Origin: Sedimenticola sp.
Lineage (GTDB): Bacteria > Pseudomonadota > Gammaproteobacteria > Chromatiales > Chromatiaceae
DNA length: 9,128 nucleotides
Assembly (NCBI GenBank): GCA_030619405.1
Contig: JAUXBK010000099.1
Location: 1-9,128, forward strand
Direction of reading: 5' to 3'
Position 1 is the stretch's first letter; the number at the start of each line of letters is the position of its first letter. The notes under the pieces were generated by a model that worked only from the letters and a program-made list of their open reading frames with translations, was not told where the DNA came from and did not search any database. Position numbers and translations under genes: made by a program. Of this stretch, positions 1 through 7,290 are shown one piece after another.

Positions 1-1
1 C

Positions 2-3000
2 CTGGACTTTTCGCTGTTACACGCCATCTATCCCCTGCACCCGTCCACCCTGACCCTGCTCGAAGAGGTACGGGACCGCTTCTCCCAGGCACGGGGGGTG
101 GTGGATTTCGTGGTCAAGCGCCTGGCAGGCGACCCGACCCGGGGTATCGAACCCTTCCTGGACAAGCCCTGGGGAGAGCTGATCACACCGGACCTGATCG
201 TCGACCACTTCCGGGATCTGTTCGAAATCCAACCGGAATATCTCCCCCTCGCCCAGCAGGTGCTGCCCTGGTACCAGAGACATCTGCCGGAGCTGTTCGA
301 GAAACCGGCCCTGCAACGCCTGGCGGAGCGGCTCCTGAAACTGCTGATACTGGTCTATCTCTCCCCCGCCAGGGAGCACCTCACAGCCATGGAGGCAGTC
401 AGTTGGCTGGCATTCAGCGCTACGCGCATCGATCCACAACGCAATCAACGGGTGGTAGAGCGGGTGCTGTCGCAGTTGACGGAACAGGGGCGTTTCGTGG
501 CCAGGAGCAAGGGTGGCTATGCCCTGAATCTGCGCGACGATGGCGCCGCCGCCATGGAACGTCAGTTGAAACGCAGCATTGCCGAACTGGTCGGGCAGGA
601 TGAACTGATTCTCGAGACCCTGGCAGGGCTGCTGCCGATGCAGGGCTTCAACCCGTTTCGGCTGCCCCGGGACCAGTGGCAGCACCAGCAGGTGGACTGG
701 CACTATCATCCCCGCCAATACAGTGTCTGGTTCGGTAACCAAAACCCGGACAGACCCGAAACTCGAACCGCAATCTGTCTGCGCCTCCCCTGGGGCGAGT
801 CAGAACCCGCCCCCGGTCTCTACACCGTGATCCCCGCGCGCCTGCAGGTAGATGCGGATATGCAGGAACTGGCGGCTCTGGTACAGATGCAGGAGCATTC
901 ACTGGCCCCGGAGGTGGCGAAACGGGTAAAAGGTCGCCTGCAGTCACGGCAGGCCGGGTTTATCACCGCCCTGGGCAATGCCTGGCTGCGGGCAAGACTG
1001 ATCACCCCGGAGGGCAAACAGGAGGCGCCACCGCCATTGCGGATCGAGAAAGGACTGCGTTCCTGGCTCGACGATCTGGCCCTGTGGACACTGCGGCGGA
1101 CCTACCCCGGCTTCGGGCAATTCGCCCCCGCCTATGGTCCGCTCCCCAAACAGGCCTGGCTGCGTTACATGCAGCTGAGCAGCGATGATGACCCGATGGC
1201 CCTGGAGACGGACGAATACGTGCGCCTGATCCAGGAGGCCTATCTGCTGCCCATGAAGCTGTTGCGCCGCCAGGGCCGGCAATACCTGCCCCGGGCCAAT
1301 CCGGAACGACATGAGCTGGTGGCGCTGCTGACACCACTGGTGGCCAATGGCGTCTCTCCCAAGACCATCTACCACCACCTGGCGGAACCGATCTATGGCC
1401 TGGTGGAGGACCAGGTCACCGCCCTGCTGCTGTTTCTGCTGCAGCAGGGAGAGATCGAGATCATGAAGGGGAAGGACTCTTATCGGGACTATTTCGAGAC
1501 CCTGCCCAATCCCCTCCACTATGAGCGGGTCACCCCGGGTCAGGCCCTGGATCGGGATACCCTGCACGACCTGCAGACTCTCTGCGAGGCCGCCGGCATC
1601 AAGCCACCCCAGGCCAGCAGCGCCTTGGGGCAAAGGCGCGCGGCGGAGCGTCTGCTCAGTTACGGGCGCGACCGGGTGCATGCCTATGAAGCGCTCTATG
1701 CCAGGTTACAGTCGAGTGATCTCGGTAGGGAACTGTTGGACCGGATCCAACGGCAGATCGATACCTGGCGCTGTCTGGATCAGGGCGCACACGCGCTGCA
1801 GGGATTCGAGCTGTTTCGCTATCAGGCGGGCAGCACCGACAGCTTTCTGGGACGGGAGAGCCAGCTTCGGGCACTGGTGGAGCGCTTGCCCGGTCTGCTC
1901 TCGGAGTGGCAGCGCTTTCAGCACCTGGCACATCACCCCCATCTGGACGCCCCGGCCGCCGACGAGCTGCGCGCCGCACTCACCGAGCTGGGCGAGCCGC
2001 CCGACCTGGCGCAACCGGAACAGCTGCAGGCGTGGCTGGAGGCGTTGGGAAAACGCTACGATGCGTATAAAAAGAACTACCGGCGGCAGCACGATGCTTG
2101 GTGGCAACAGCAGAACCGTCGCGAAATCTGGAACTGGCAGCCGCCAAACCTGGTCCACAGCCGCCACCTGGCCCTGGAGGAGACCCTGCAGGCTTTGGAC
2201 AACTCCCGGCGAGAGGCCCAGGCGCAACGCTGCAGCCATCTGGCCAATCTGGACTTCCAGCCCCTGTGTAACTGCGGCTTCGATGGCGAGACCGCACCCG
2301 TAGCAGGCACTCTCGAGCGTTGCGAGAAACTCAGAGAGCAAATCGAAGAGCAGGTCAGTCTCTATTTCCAGCAGCAGCAGGTCCAGGCACGCATGCGCGA
2401 ATGGCGGGACCAGGGATTGGAGATCAGCCCTGGCCTGCTGGACTACCTGGAAGGCAACCGGGCGTTACCGGAGATCCAGGATCTGAAGATGCTGGACGAC
2501 CACCTGGCCGGGCTGGATCAGGTGGTCGAGGTGGATACGGGTGAGATCCTGGAACTGTTGACTCAGCGTAGTTGGGAGCCCGAGGCATTGTTGCAGGCCA
2601 TGGCCCGGCAGTTTCAGAGCCGGGATGGCCAACGCCTCAGATTCCACCACCAGCAGCCGTCCGATGGCGTCCCGTCACAGGTCGCCCTCTGGTGTGGTCA
2701 ACAATGCCTGCGCCACGGCGTGTCCCTGCCGAAAGGTCTGGGCCGGCGGTCCCTCGCCTATATCGGTGAAGGGGTGAGATCAGAGTGGGTCAGTGACACT
2801 GCCCTCACCCGCCTTACCGAGCTGGGTCTCGATGAACCCCTTGTTGAACGGATACTCGGCTGGCTGATCGACGGGCATCTATCCTTGCCTGCCCGCAGCA
2901 GCGCCGACAACCCGGTCTCGGCGGTTCGGGAGCTGCTGCAGCCCGGCTGCCCGGAGACGGGCGAACAATTCATTGAGAGCTGCGAACTCTTGTATCGTCA

Positions 3001-3613
3001 CCATCAGCGGCTGATGCGACTGGCAAAAGACCCCTGGCTGGCGCGGCTGGAACGACTGGCAGCGGCGCCGCTGCCAGATCTGCCTCTCTTCACCACCCGC
3101 CTGGTAGAGCTGGATGCGGCGCAGTGGCTGATACTGGACTGTCTGGGAGCCGCCCTGGTCAGGCCCTTGACGGGCCTGCTGGAAAAACTGTTCCAGGATT
3201 GGATGCCACCAGGGGTCAGCCTGCTTCTGGGGCCCGATGAAACCACTACTGACGGTTGCTACGAGGCGTTACTCGCGGCCGGCATCCAGCACCCATTCGA
3301 AAAGATCAATGCCATCGATGAACTGATCCACGAACGATTCCGCCCCCTGGAGCAGCTCATTCCGCTGGCCCGGGCCAGGCTCGAGATCGCCATAAAACCC
3401 CTGCTGGCCAAACTCGACCCGGACCGCCCGTTGGTGCTCTTTGCCGACCATGGCTTTCGCATCAGCGCTGCCGGCACCAGCTACCAGCATGGCGGGAACT
3501 CCGCCCCGGAGCGCCTGGTCCCCCTCTGGTATTTCGAGAGTTTCAGCAGCAACGTGGCAACACAGCCTCATTTCATAGACACCCCCGCACCGGGCCTCGA
3601 GGAGAGCCGATAA
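2..3613 (+). CDS. Large BREX/Pgl-type ATPase (BrxC/PglY/DUF6079-like), C-terminal PglZ-like domain; 5' partial
   Basis: The frame is open from the window edge, so the true start and the Walker A/B motifs lie upstream; the GTG at 98 is internal, because recognisable family sequence precedes it. Visible from position 2 is a YPLHPSTLTLL...RGVVDFV stretch followed near 185 by LITPDLIVDHF. Both are typical of the region after the P-loop core in BrxC/PglY/DUF6079 ATPases. A likely winged helix follows at about 383-550, then a long, mostly helical, Q/E/R-rich region. Cysteines at 2231, 2267, 2273 and 2321 (including a CNCG) may be a metal site. The last ~160 residues (about 3080-3560) resemble the PglZ fold: hydrophobic strand ending LILD (Asp at 3137), a helical stretch after an NAID motif, ADHGF (Asp at 3446) and QHGGNSAPERLVPL (His at 3488). 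Known relatives act in phage resistance; a role here is inferred. The stop lies 4 bp before the response regulator, suggesting cotranscription. Confidence is high that it is a gene, moderate for the family, and lower for function. Confidence 0.8.
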   Translation: MDFSLLHAIYPLHPSTLTLLEEVRDRFSQARGVVDFVVKRLAGDPTRGIEPFLDKPWGELITPDLIVDHFRDLFEIQPEYLPLAQQVLPWYQRHLPELFEKPALQRLAERLLKLLILVYLSPAREHLTAMEAVSWLAFSATRIDPQRNQRVVERVLSQLTEQGRFVARSKGGYALNLRDDGAAAMERQLKRSIAELVGQDELILETLAGLLPMQGFNPFRLPRDQWQHQQVDWHYHPRQYSVWFGNQNPDRPETRTAICLRLPWGESEPAPGLYTVIPARLQVDADMQELAALVQMQEHSLAPEVAKRVKGRLQSRQAGFITALGNAWLRARLITPEGKQEAPPPLRIEKGLRSWLDDLALWTLRRTYPGFGQFAPAYGPLPKQAWLRYMQLSSDDDPMALETDEYVRLIQEAYLLPMKLLRRQGRQYLPRANPERHELVALLTPLVANGVSPKTIYHHLAEPIYGLVEDQVTALLLFLLQQGEIEIMKGKDSYRDYFETLPNPLHYERVTPGQALDRDTLHDLQTLCEAAGIKPPQASSALGQRRAAERLLSYGRDRVHAYEALYARLQSSDLGRELLDRIQRQIDTWRCLDQGAHALQGFELFRYQAGSTDSFLGRESQLRALVERLPGLLSEWQRFQHLAHHPHLDAPAADELRAALTELGEPPDLAQPEQLQAWLEALGKRYDAYKKNYRRQHDAWWQQQNRREIWNWQPPNLVHSRHLALEETLQALDNSRREAQAQRCSHLANLDFQPLCNCGFDGETAPVAGTLERCEKLREQIEEQVSLYFQQQQVQARMREWRDQGLEISPGLLDYLEGNRALPEIQDLKMLDDHLAGLDQVVEVDTGEILELLTQRSWEPEALLQAMARQFQSRDGQRLRFHHQQPSDGVPSQVALWCGQQCLRHGVSLPKGLGRRSLAYIGEGVRSEWVSDTALTRLTELGLDEPLVERILGWLIDGHLSLPARSSADNPVSAVRELLQPGCPETGEQFIESCELLYRHHQRLMRLAKDPWLARLERLAAAPLPDLPLFTTRLVELDAAQWLILDCLGAALVRPLTGLLEKLFQDWMPPGVSLLLGPDETTTDGCYEALLAAGIQHPFEKINAIDELIHERFRPLEQLIPLARARLEIAIKPLLAKLDPDRPLVLFADHGFRISAAGTSYQHGGNSAPERLVPLWYFESFSSNVATQPHFIDTPAPGLEESR

Positions 3614-3617
3614 AGCC

Positions 3618-4304
3618 ATGCGCCTGCTACTTGTAGAAGATGACCGCGAAACCGCCAACTACCTGATCAAGGGGCTTAAAGAGAGTGGCTACATCACAGA
3701 TCATGCCCCGGATGGTAAAGAAGGGCTGTTCATGGCCATCGAGATGGACTATGACCTGATCATCCTGGACCGTATGCTGCCGGGCCTGGACGGGCTCTCC
3801 ATCCTCAAGACCCTGCGTAGTTCGGAGCGCAAGACCCCGGTGCTGATCCTCAGTGCCCTGGGAGAGGTGGATGACCGGGTTCAGGGCCTGAAGGCCGGCA
3901 GCGACGACTACCTGGTCAAGCCCTTCGCCTTCTCGGAACTGCTGGCCCGGATCGAGGCCCTGGCCCGCCGCAGCGACCCCCAGGGAGAACAGACCCGTCT
4001 GCACCTGGCCGACCTGGAACTGGATCGGATGACACGGACAGTCAAACGGGCCGGCAAGGCCATCGAGATGCAACCACGGGAATTCAGTCTGCTGGAATAC
4101 CTGATGCAACATGCCGGGCAGGTGGTCACCCGAACCATGCTGCTGGAGGGTGTCTGGGATTACCATTTTGACCCCCAGACCAATGTCATCGACGTGCATA
4201 TCAGCCGCCTGCGCAACAAGATCGACAAGGGCTTCGACACACCACTGCTGCATACCGTGCGGGGTGCCGGCTATTGCCTGAAGGCACCGCACGGCAACGA
4301 CTGA
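3618..4304 (+). CDS. OmpR/PhoB-family response regulator
   Basis: A 228-residue, full-length two-domain response regulator. The receiver domain (about 1-120) has the acidic cluster E7-D8-D9, phosphoacceptor D51 in LIILDRMLPGLDG, switch residue S79, Y98 and K101 in DDYLVKPF. The C-terminal winged helix (about 128-222) has the recognition-helix region TNVIDVHISRLRNKID and the closing HTVRGAGY hallmark of the OmpR/PhoB class. The ATG at 3618 is preceded by GAGGAG (3599-3604), 13 bp upstream, a rather long spacing. The gene starts 4 bp after the large ATPase and its stop directly abuts the histidine kinase start, so it is probably cotranscribed and coupled with the kinase. It presumably receives phosphate from that kinase and binds direct repeats in DNA. 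Candidate targets are the half-site arrays at 5754 and 7291. The stimulus cannot be read from sequence. CopR/CusR/PmrA-type regulators are the nearest functional comparison, but I would not assign a name. Confidence 0.96.
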   Translation: MRLLLVEDDRETANYLIKGLKESGYITDHAPDGKEGLFMAIEMDYDLIILDRMLPGLDGLSILKTLRSSERKTPVLILSALGEVDDRVQGLKAGSDDYLVKPFAFSELLARIEALARRSDPQGEQTRLHLADLELDRMTRTVKRAGKAIEMQPREFSLLEYLMQHAGQVVTRTMLLEGVWDYHFDPQTNVIDVHISRLRNKIDKGFDTPLLHTVRGAGYCLKAPHGND

Positions 4305-5714
4305 ATGGCTACCTCTTCCTCGCTCCTGCACAACTCCACCTTCCGGCTGGCCCTGATCTATATGGGCCTGTTCGCCACTTCGGTGCTGCTGCTGCTGGGT
4401 TTCATCTACTGGTCCACTGCGGCCTATATGTGGAAGCAGGCCGACGCCACCCTGGAGGCAGAGATCGCCGGCCTGGCCGAACGCTATCGGCGCGATGGCC
4501 TGGCGGGTCTGACCGATACCATCTCCGGGCGCCTCTCCCGGCGCCCGACTGGCTCATCCATCTATATCCTGGCGGGCAGTGACTATATCCCGATCATCGG
4601 CAATCTGAACCGCTGGCCGAACAGCGTGCCCGACAGCGACGGCTGGTTCGATTTTCAGCTGGAAAACAGCGATGACGGACGACAGATCGTACACCGTGCC
4701 CGGGCCCGGGCGTTCACACTGTCGGGTGACTACCGGTTGCTGGTGGGGCGGGATCTGTTCGAGCTGAAAGAGGCGGAGGACCGTATCATCCGCACCCTGG
4801 TCTGGGGGCTGCTGATCACCCTGGTACTGGCAGTGGCTGGCGGCATCATGATGAGCCGCAGCAGTGCACGGCGTATCGAACTGATCAATCGCATCAGCCG
4901 GCGCATCATGCACGGGGACCTGTCTCAGCGCATACCTGTGAGACACACCGGGGACGAGTTCGACGATCTGGCATTGAACCTGAACGGCATGCTGGACCGC
5001 ATCCAGGAGCTGATGGAGAACGTGCGCCGGGTGTCAGACAATATCGCCCACGATCTGCGCACCCCGCTGGCGCGCCTGCGCAACCACCTGGAGGCCCTGG
5101 GCAGTCAGACCGAGACCACAGGAGGTGACCCATCGCTGATCCAGGAGGCGCTCACCGAATCAGATCAATTGCTGTCCACTTTCAATGCCCTGTTGCGTAT
5201 CGCCCGCATCGAGACCCGGGACCACCGGGAATCGTTCCAGCCAGTGGCTATGGATAGCCTGGTGCAGGACGTGGTGGAGTTCTACCAACCCCTGGCCGAA
5301 GACAACGACCAGCGACTGCACGTGGAGACGATCGCTGGTGTCCGAACCAGAGGCGACCGGGATCTGCTGTTTCAGGCCATCGCCAATCTGCTGGACAATG
5401 CGATCAAATACACCCCGCCGGGCGGCGACATCAGCATCCAGCTCCGACCCGAAGGCACCCATGGAGAACTGGTGGTTGCAGACGCCGGTGCGGGCATCCC
5501 CCCGGAGGAGCGTGACAAGGTGTTTCAACGCTTCTACCGGATGGAGCAGAGCCGCACCACCCAGGGCAGTGGTCTGGGACTCAGCCTGGTGCAGGCAGTG
5601 GCCGCCCTCCATGACATGCAGATCGAACTGCAGGACAATCACCCAGGCCTGCGGGTGGTGCTCCGCTTTCCGCTGGAGCCCAGCCTCCCCGTCCCGGCCG
5701 CTGATAACTGCTGA
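4305..5714 (+). CDS. Membrane sensor histidine kinase (HAMP-HisKA-HATPase)
   Basis: A 469-residue transmembrane kinase, partner of the preceding regulator. Order: short cytoplasmic N-terminus, TM1 about 14-38, periplasmic sensor about 39-160 with no family I recognise, TM2 about 163-184, HAMP about 185-238, HisKA with H-box DNIAHDLRTPLARLR (phosphorylated H249), then HATPase_c. The ATPase part shows the N-box NLLDNAIKYT (361-370), G1 DAGAGIP (393-399), F-box VFQRFYR (406-412) and G2 GSGLGLSL (421-428), so catalytic motifs are complete. The ATG follows the regulator's TGA with no gap and has no clear Shine-Dalgarno, implying translational coupling. The last codons and TGA stop run into a heptanucleotide repeat, so gain or loss of a repeat unit could change the extreme C-terminus. 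The position before a periplasmic protease gene suggests an envelope-stress or ligand sensor, which is inference. Confidence 0.95.
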   Translation: MATSSSLLHNSTFRLALIYMGLFATSVLLLLGFIYWSTAAYMWKQADATLEAEIAGLAERYRRDGLAGLTDTISGRLSRRPTGSSIYILAGSDYIPIIGNLNRWPNSVPDSDGWFDFQLENSDDGRQIVHRARARAFTLSGDYRLLVGRDLFELKEAEDRIIRTLVWGLLITLVLAVAGGIMMSRSSARRIELINRISRRIMHGDLSQRIPVRHTGDEFDDLALNLNGMLDRIQELMENVRRVSDNIAHDLRTPLARLRNHLEALGSQTETTGGDPSLIQEALTESDQLLSTFNALLRIARIETRDHRESFQPVAMDSLVQDVVEFYQPLAEDNDQRLHVETIAGVRTRGDRDLLFQAIANLLDNAIKYTPPGGDISIQLRPEGTHGELVVADAGAGIPPEERDKVFQRFYRMEQSRTTQGSGLGLSLVQAVAALHDMQIELQDNHPGLRVVLRFPLEPSLPVPAADNC

Positions 5715-5740
5715 CTGCTGATTGCTGACTGCTGACTGGC
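5707..5740 (+). repeat. Heptanucleotide tandem repeat, consensus ACTGCTG
   Basis: Four consecutive 7-bp units: ACTGCTG at 5707, ACTGCTG at 5714, ATTGCTG at 5721 (one mismatch) and ACTGCTG at 5728, then a partial ACTG. The first unit contains the histidine kinase stop codon (5712-5714). Because the period is 7, TGA recurs at 5712, 5719, 5726 and 5733, giving stops in all three forward frames within 24 bp. The array sits at the start of the intergenic region before the protease promoter. Whether it is variable between strains cannot be seen here. Confidence 0.8.
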
Positions 5741-5753
5741 AGGATCTCACAAA

Positions 5754-5809
5754 CATTACAAAACCTTAATCATCAGGTAACCCATCTGATATCCGGTATT
5801 GGTTATCCT
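5754..5809 (+). promoter_or_regulatory. Putative response-regulator operator and promoter for the Do protease gene
   Basis: Half-sites CATTAC (5754-5759), CTTAAT (5765-5770) and GGTAAC (5776-5781) are separated by exactly 5 bp, an 11-bp period. The next in-register hexamer, TGATAT (5787-5792), is only a weak match. A -10-like TATCCT lies at 5804-5809, 11 bp after that fourth position. No good -35 is present at the expected distance, as is common for promoters needing an OmpR/PhoB-family activator. A predicted transcript start near 5816 would leave a leader of about 30 nt, with GAGG (5835-5838) 7 bp before the ATG. Direct repeats of this kind resemble the boxes of PmrA- and CpxR-type regulators. 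Assignment to the neighbouring regulator is inference. Confidence 0.5.
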
Positions 5810-5845
5810 CACCCTATCCACGCCAACTCCCATCGAGGTCCTACC

Positions 5846-7207
5846 ATGCCCAGAAACCGCGCTCTGATGTTGCGTTATCTTCCGTTTCTGCTTCTCGCCG
5901 CCCTGTTGCTGCTCACCACCACCCTGCCGGTCAGTGGCATCGCCTCCATCCCGCCGGGCAGCAGCATCGCACCGATGCTGGAAAAGGTGATGCCGGGCGT
6001 GGTCAATATCTCCACCCGCTCCCACGGGCGTGGTGAAGTCACCCCTTATGACAGCGTCCCCGGCTATCGTCGATTTTATCGGCAACCCAGGAGCAGCAGG
6101 CGCCAGAGCCTGGGTTCCGGTGTCATCATCGATGCCGGAAACGGTTGGGTGCTGACCAATTTCCACGTCATCAAGGGGGCTGATGTCATCACCGTCACCC
6201 TGAGCGACAAGCGCAGCTTCGACGCCAAGGTGCTGGGCAAGGATCCGGAGGCCGATGTGGCGCTGCTGCAGATCGATGCCAAAGACCTCACCGCCGTGCC
6301 CATGATGAAGGACTCTGAAAAACTGCGGGTCGGTGATTTCGTGGTCGCCATTGGCAATCCCTTCGGGCTGGGGCAGACCGCCACTTCCGGCATGATCAGC
6401 GCCGTGGGGCGCAGCGGCCTGGGTATCGAAGGTTACGAGGACTTCATCCAGACCGATGCCTCGATCAACCCCGGCAGCTCCGGCGGCGCACTGGTGACCC
6501 TGAATGGCGAGCTGGCCGGTATGAACACGGCGATCGTCGGGCCCTCCGGCGGTAACGTGGGCATCGGCTTCGCTATCCCCGTCAACATGATCCGGCTTAT
6601 CGTCAACCAGCTGGCCGAACACGGTGAGGTCAAGCGCGGACAGCTCGGCGTGGCGATCCAGGACATCAGCCCGCGGCTGAAGGAGGCCTTTGACCTGCCC
6701 ACCATGGATGGCTCGGTGGTCTCCCAGGTGCTGGGCGGTTCACCGGCGGAAAAAGCCGGCATCAAGGCCGGCGACGTGATTCTTGCGGTCAACGGGACGC
6801 CGGTGGAAAACAGCAGTGATCTGCGTAACAGCATCGGATTTCTGCCGGTAGGTGAAACCGTCAGGCTTTCCATACTACGCGATGGCAAGCGCCGCAATCT
6901 GCAGGTCACCATCGCCGAAAACGAAGAGGAGGGTGACCTGGGCGAGCGCCTGTCCGGCGTGGTACTGGGCCCGATCACCAAAGATCACCCTTTATTTGGT
7001 CAGCTCAGGGGCGTCGAAGTGCTGGCAATCCAGCAAGGCGCCCCCGCTGCCCGGGCCGGCTTGCAGCCCGGTGATATCGTCACCTCCATCAACCAGCAGC
7101 CGGTCACTTCACGGGCCGATGTGGTCAGGGCACTGAGACAGAAAGGTGACCGGCTGTTGCTGCACCTGCTGCGTGATGACGGCGCCATGTTTCTGGTGAT
7201 CAAGTAG
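5846..7207 (+). CDS. Do-family periplasmic serine endopeptidase (HtrA/DegP/DegQ-like)
   Basis: A 453-residue HtrA-type protease that degrades or holds misfolded envelope proteins. The N-terminus has basic residues (R3, R5, R10) and a hydrophobic run (11-29) followed by a possible signal peptidase site near VSG-IAS (about residue 31), so it is exported. The trypsin-like domain carries His107 (TNFHVI), Asp137 (EADVALL) and Ser212 (NPGSSGGAL). The residue before the serine is Ser, not the more common Asn of GNSGG. PDZ1 spans about 265-357, starting at the GQLGVAIQ region; PDZ2 spans about 370-453. The LA-loop region (about 60-88) is short and lacks the long glutamine-rich insert of E. coli DegP, making it closer to DegQ/MucD in length. 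The ATG is supported by GAGG 7 bp upstream. It follows a two-component system and a candidate response-regulator operator, consistent with envelope-stress control. Two PDZ domains argue against DegS. Confidence 0.96.
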   Translation: MPRNRALMLRYLPFLLLAALLLLTTTLPVSGIASIPPGSSIAPMLEKVMPGVVNISTRSHGRGEVTPYDSVPGYRRFYRQPRSSRRQSLGSGVIIDAGNGWVLTNFHVIKGADVITVTLSDKRSFDAKVLGKDPEADVALLQIDAKDLTAVPMMKDSEKLRVGDFVVAIGNPFGLGQTATSGMISAVGRSGLGIEGYEDFIQTDASINPGSSGGALVTLNGELAGMNTAIVGPSGGNVGIGFAIPVNMIRLIVNQLAEHGEVKRGQLGVAIQDISPRLKEAFDLPTMDGSVVSQVLGGSPAEKAGIKAGDVILAVNGTPVENSSDLRNSIGFLPVGETVRLSILRDGKRRNLQVTIAENEEEGDLGERLSGVVLGPITKDHPLFGQLRGVEVLAIQQGAPAARAGLQPGDIVTSINQQPVTSRADVVRALRQKGDRLLLHLLRDDGAMFLVIK

Positions 7208-7234
7208 CCGCAACGCCTGTGCCGTGATGCGGCC

Positions 7235-7272
7235 CTCCAGCAGCAGGAATTGACCTTGTCGTCCTGCAGGAG
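7235..7272 (+). other. Possible RNA hairpin downstream of the protease gene
   Basis: GCAGGA (7243-7248) can pair with TCCTGC (7262-7267) across a 13-nt loop. The stem may extend through a small internal loop by CTCC (7235-7238) with GGAG (7269-7272). A second weak pair, GCCGCA (7207-7212) with TGCGGC (7228-7233), lies just upstream. No T-run follows either, so this is not a convincing intrinsic terminator. It could be a transcript 3'-end structure or chance pairing in GC-rich DNA. Confidence 0.25.
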
Positions 7273-7290
7273 TGCCGCCCCGGCGCGAAC

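Noticed and set aside
98..100. GTG at 98 as the start of the large ATPase
   Set aside because: The frame is open from position 2 and residues upstream of the GTG (LHPSTLTLLEEVRDRFSQAR) belong to the conserved family region, so the gene begins outside the window.
944..1681. Long minus-strand open frame of 245 codons inside the ATPase gene
   Set aside because: It is antisense to a well-supported coding region, has low-complexity Q/G-rich translation with no family features, and is the usual artefact of GC-rich codon use. The same applies to the minus-strand frames at 3627-4331, 5756-6622, 7655-8251 and 8272-8946.
1521..2303. Plus-strand open frame of 260 codons overlapping the ATPase gene
   Set aside because: It lies fully inside the ATPase frame, its translation is rich in R/W/P/S with no domain, and there is no ribosome-binding site; a frame shadow.
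5160..5756. Minus-strand open frame extending through the heptamer repeat into the intergenic region
   Set aside because: It stays open only because the reverse complement of the repeat (CAGCAGT units) lacks stops; it is antisense to the kinase and has no recognisable product.
7207..7290. Intrinsic terminator after the protease gene
   Set aside because: Hairpins can be drawn (7207-7233 and 7235-7272), but neither is followed by a T-run, and stems are short for such GC-rich DNA.
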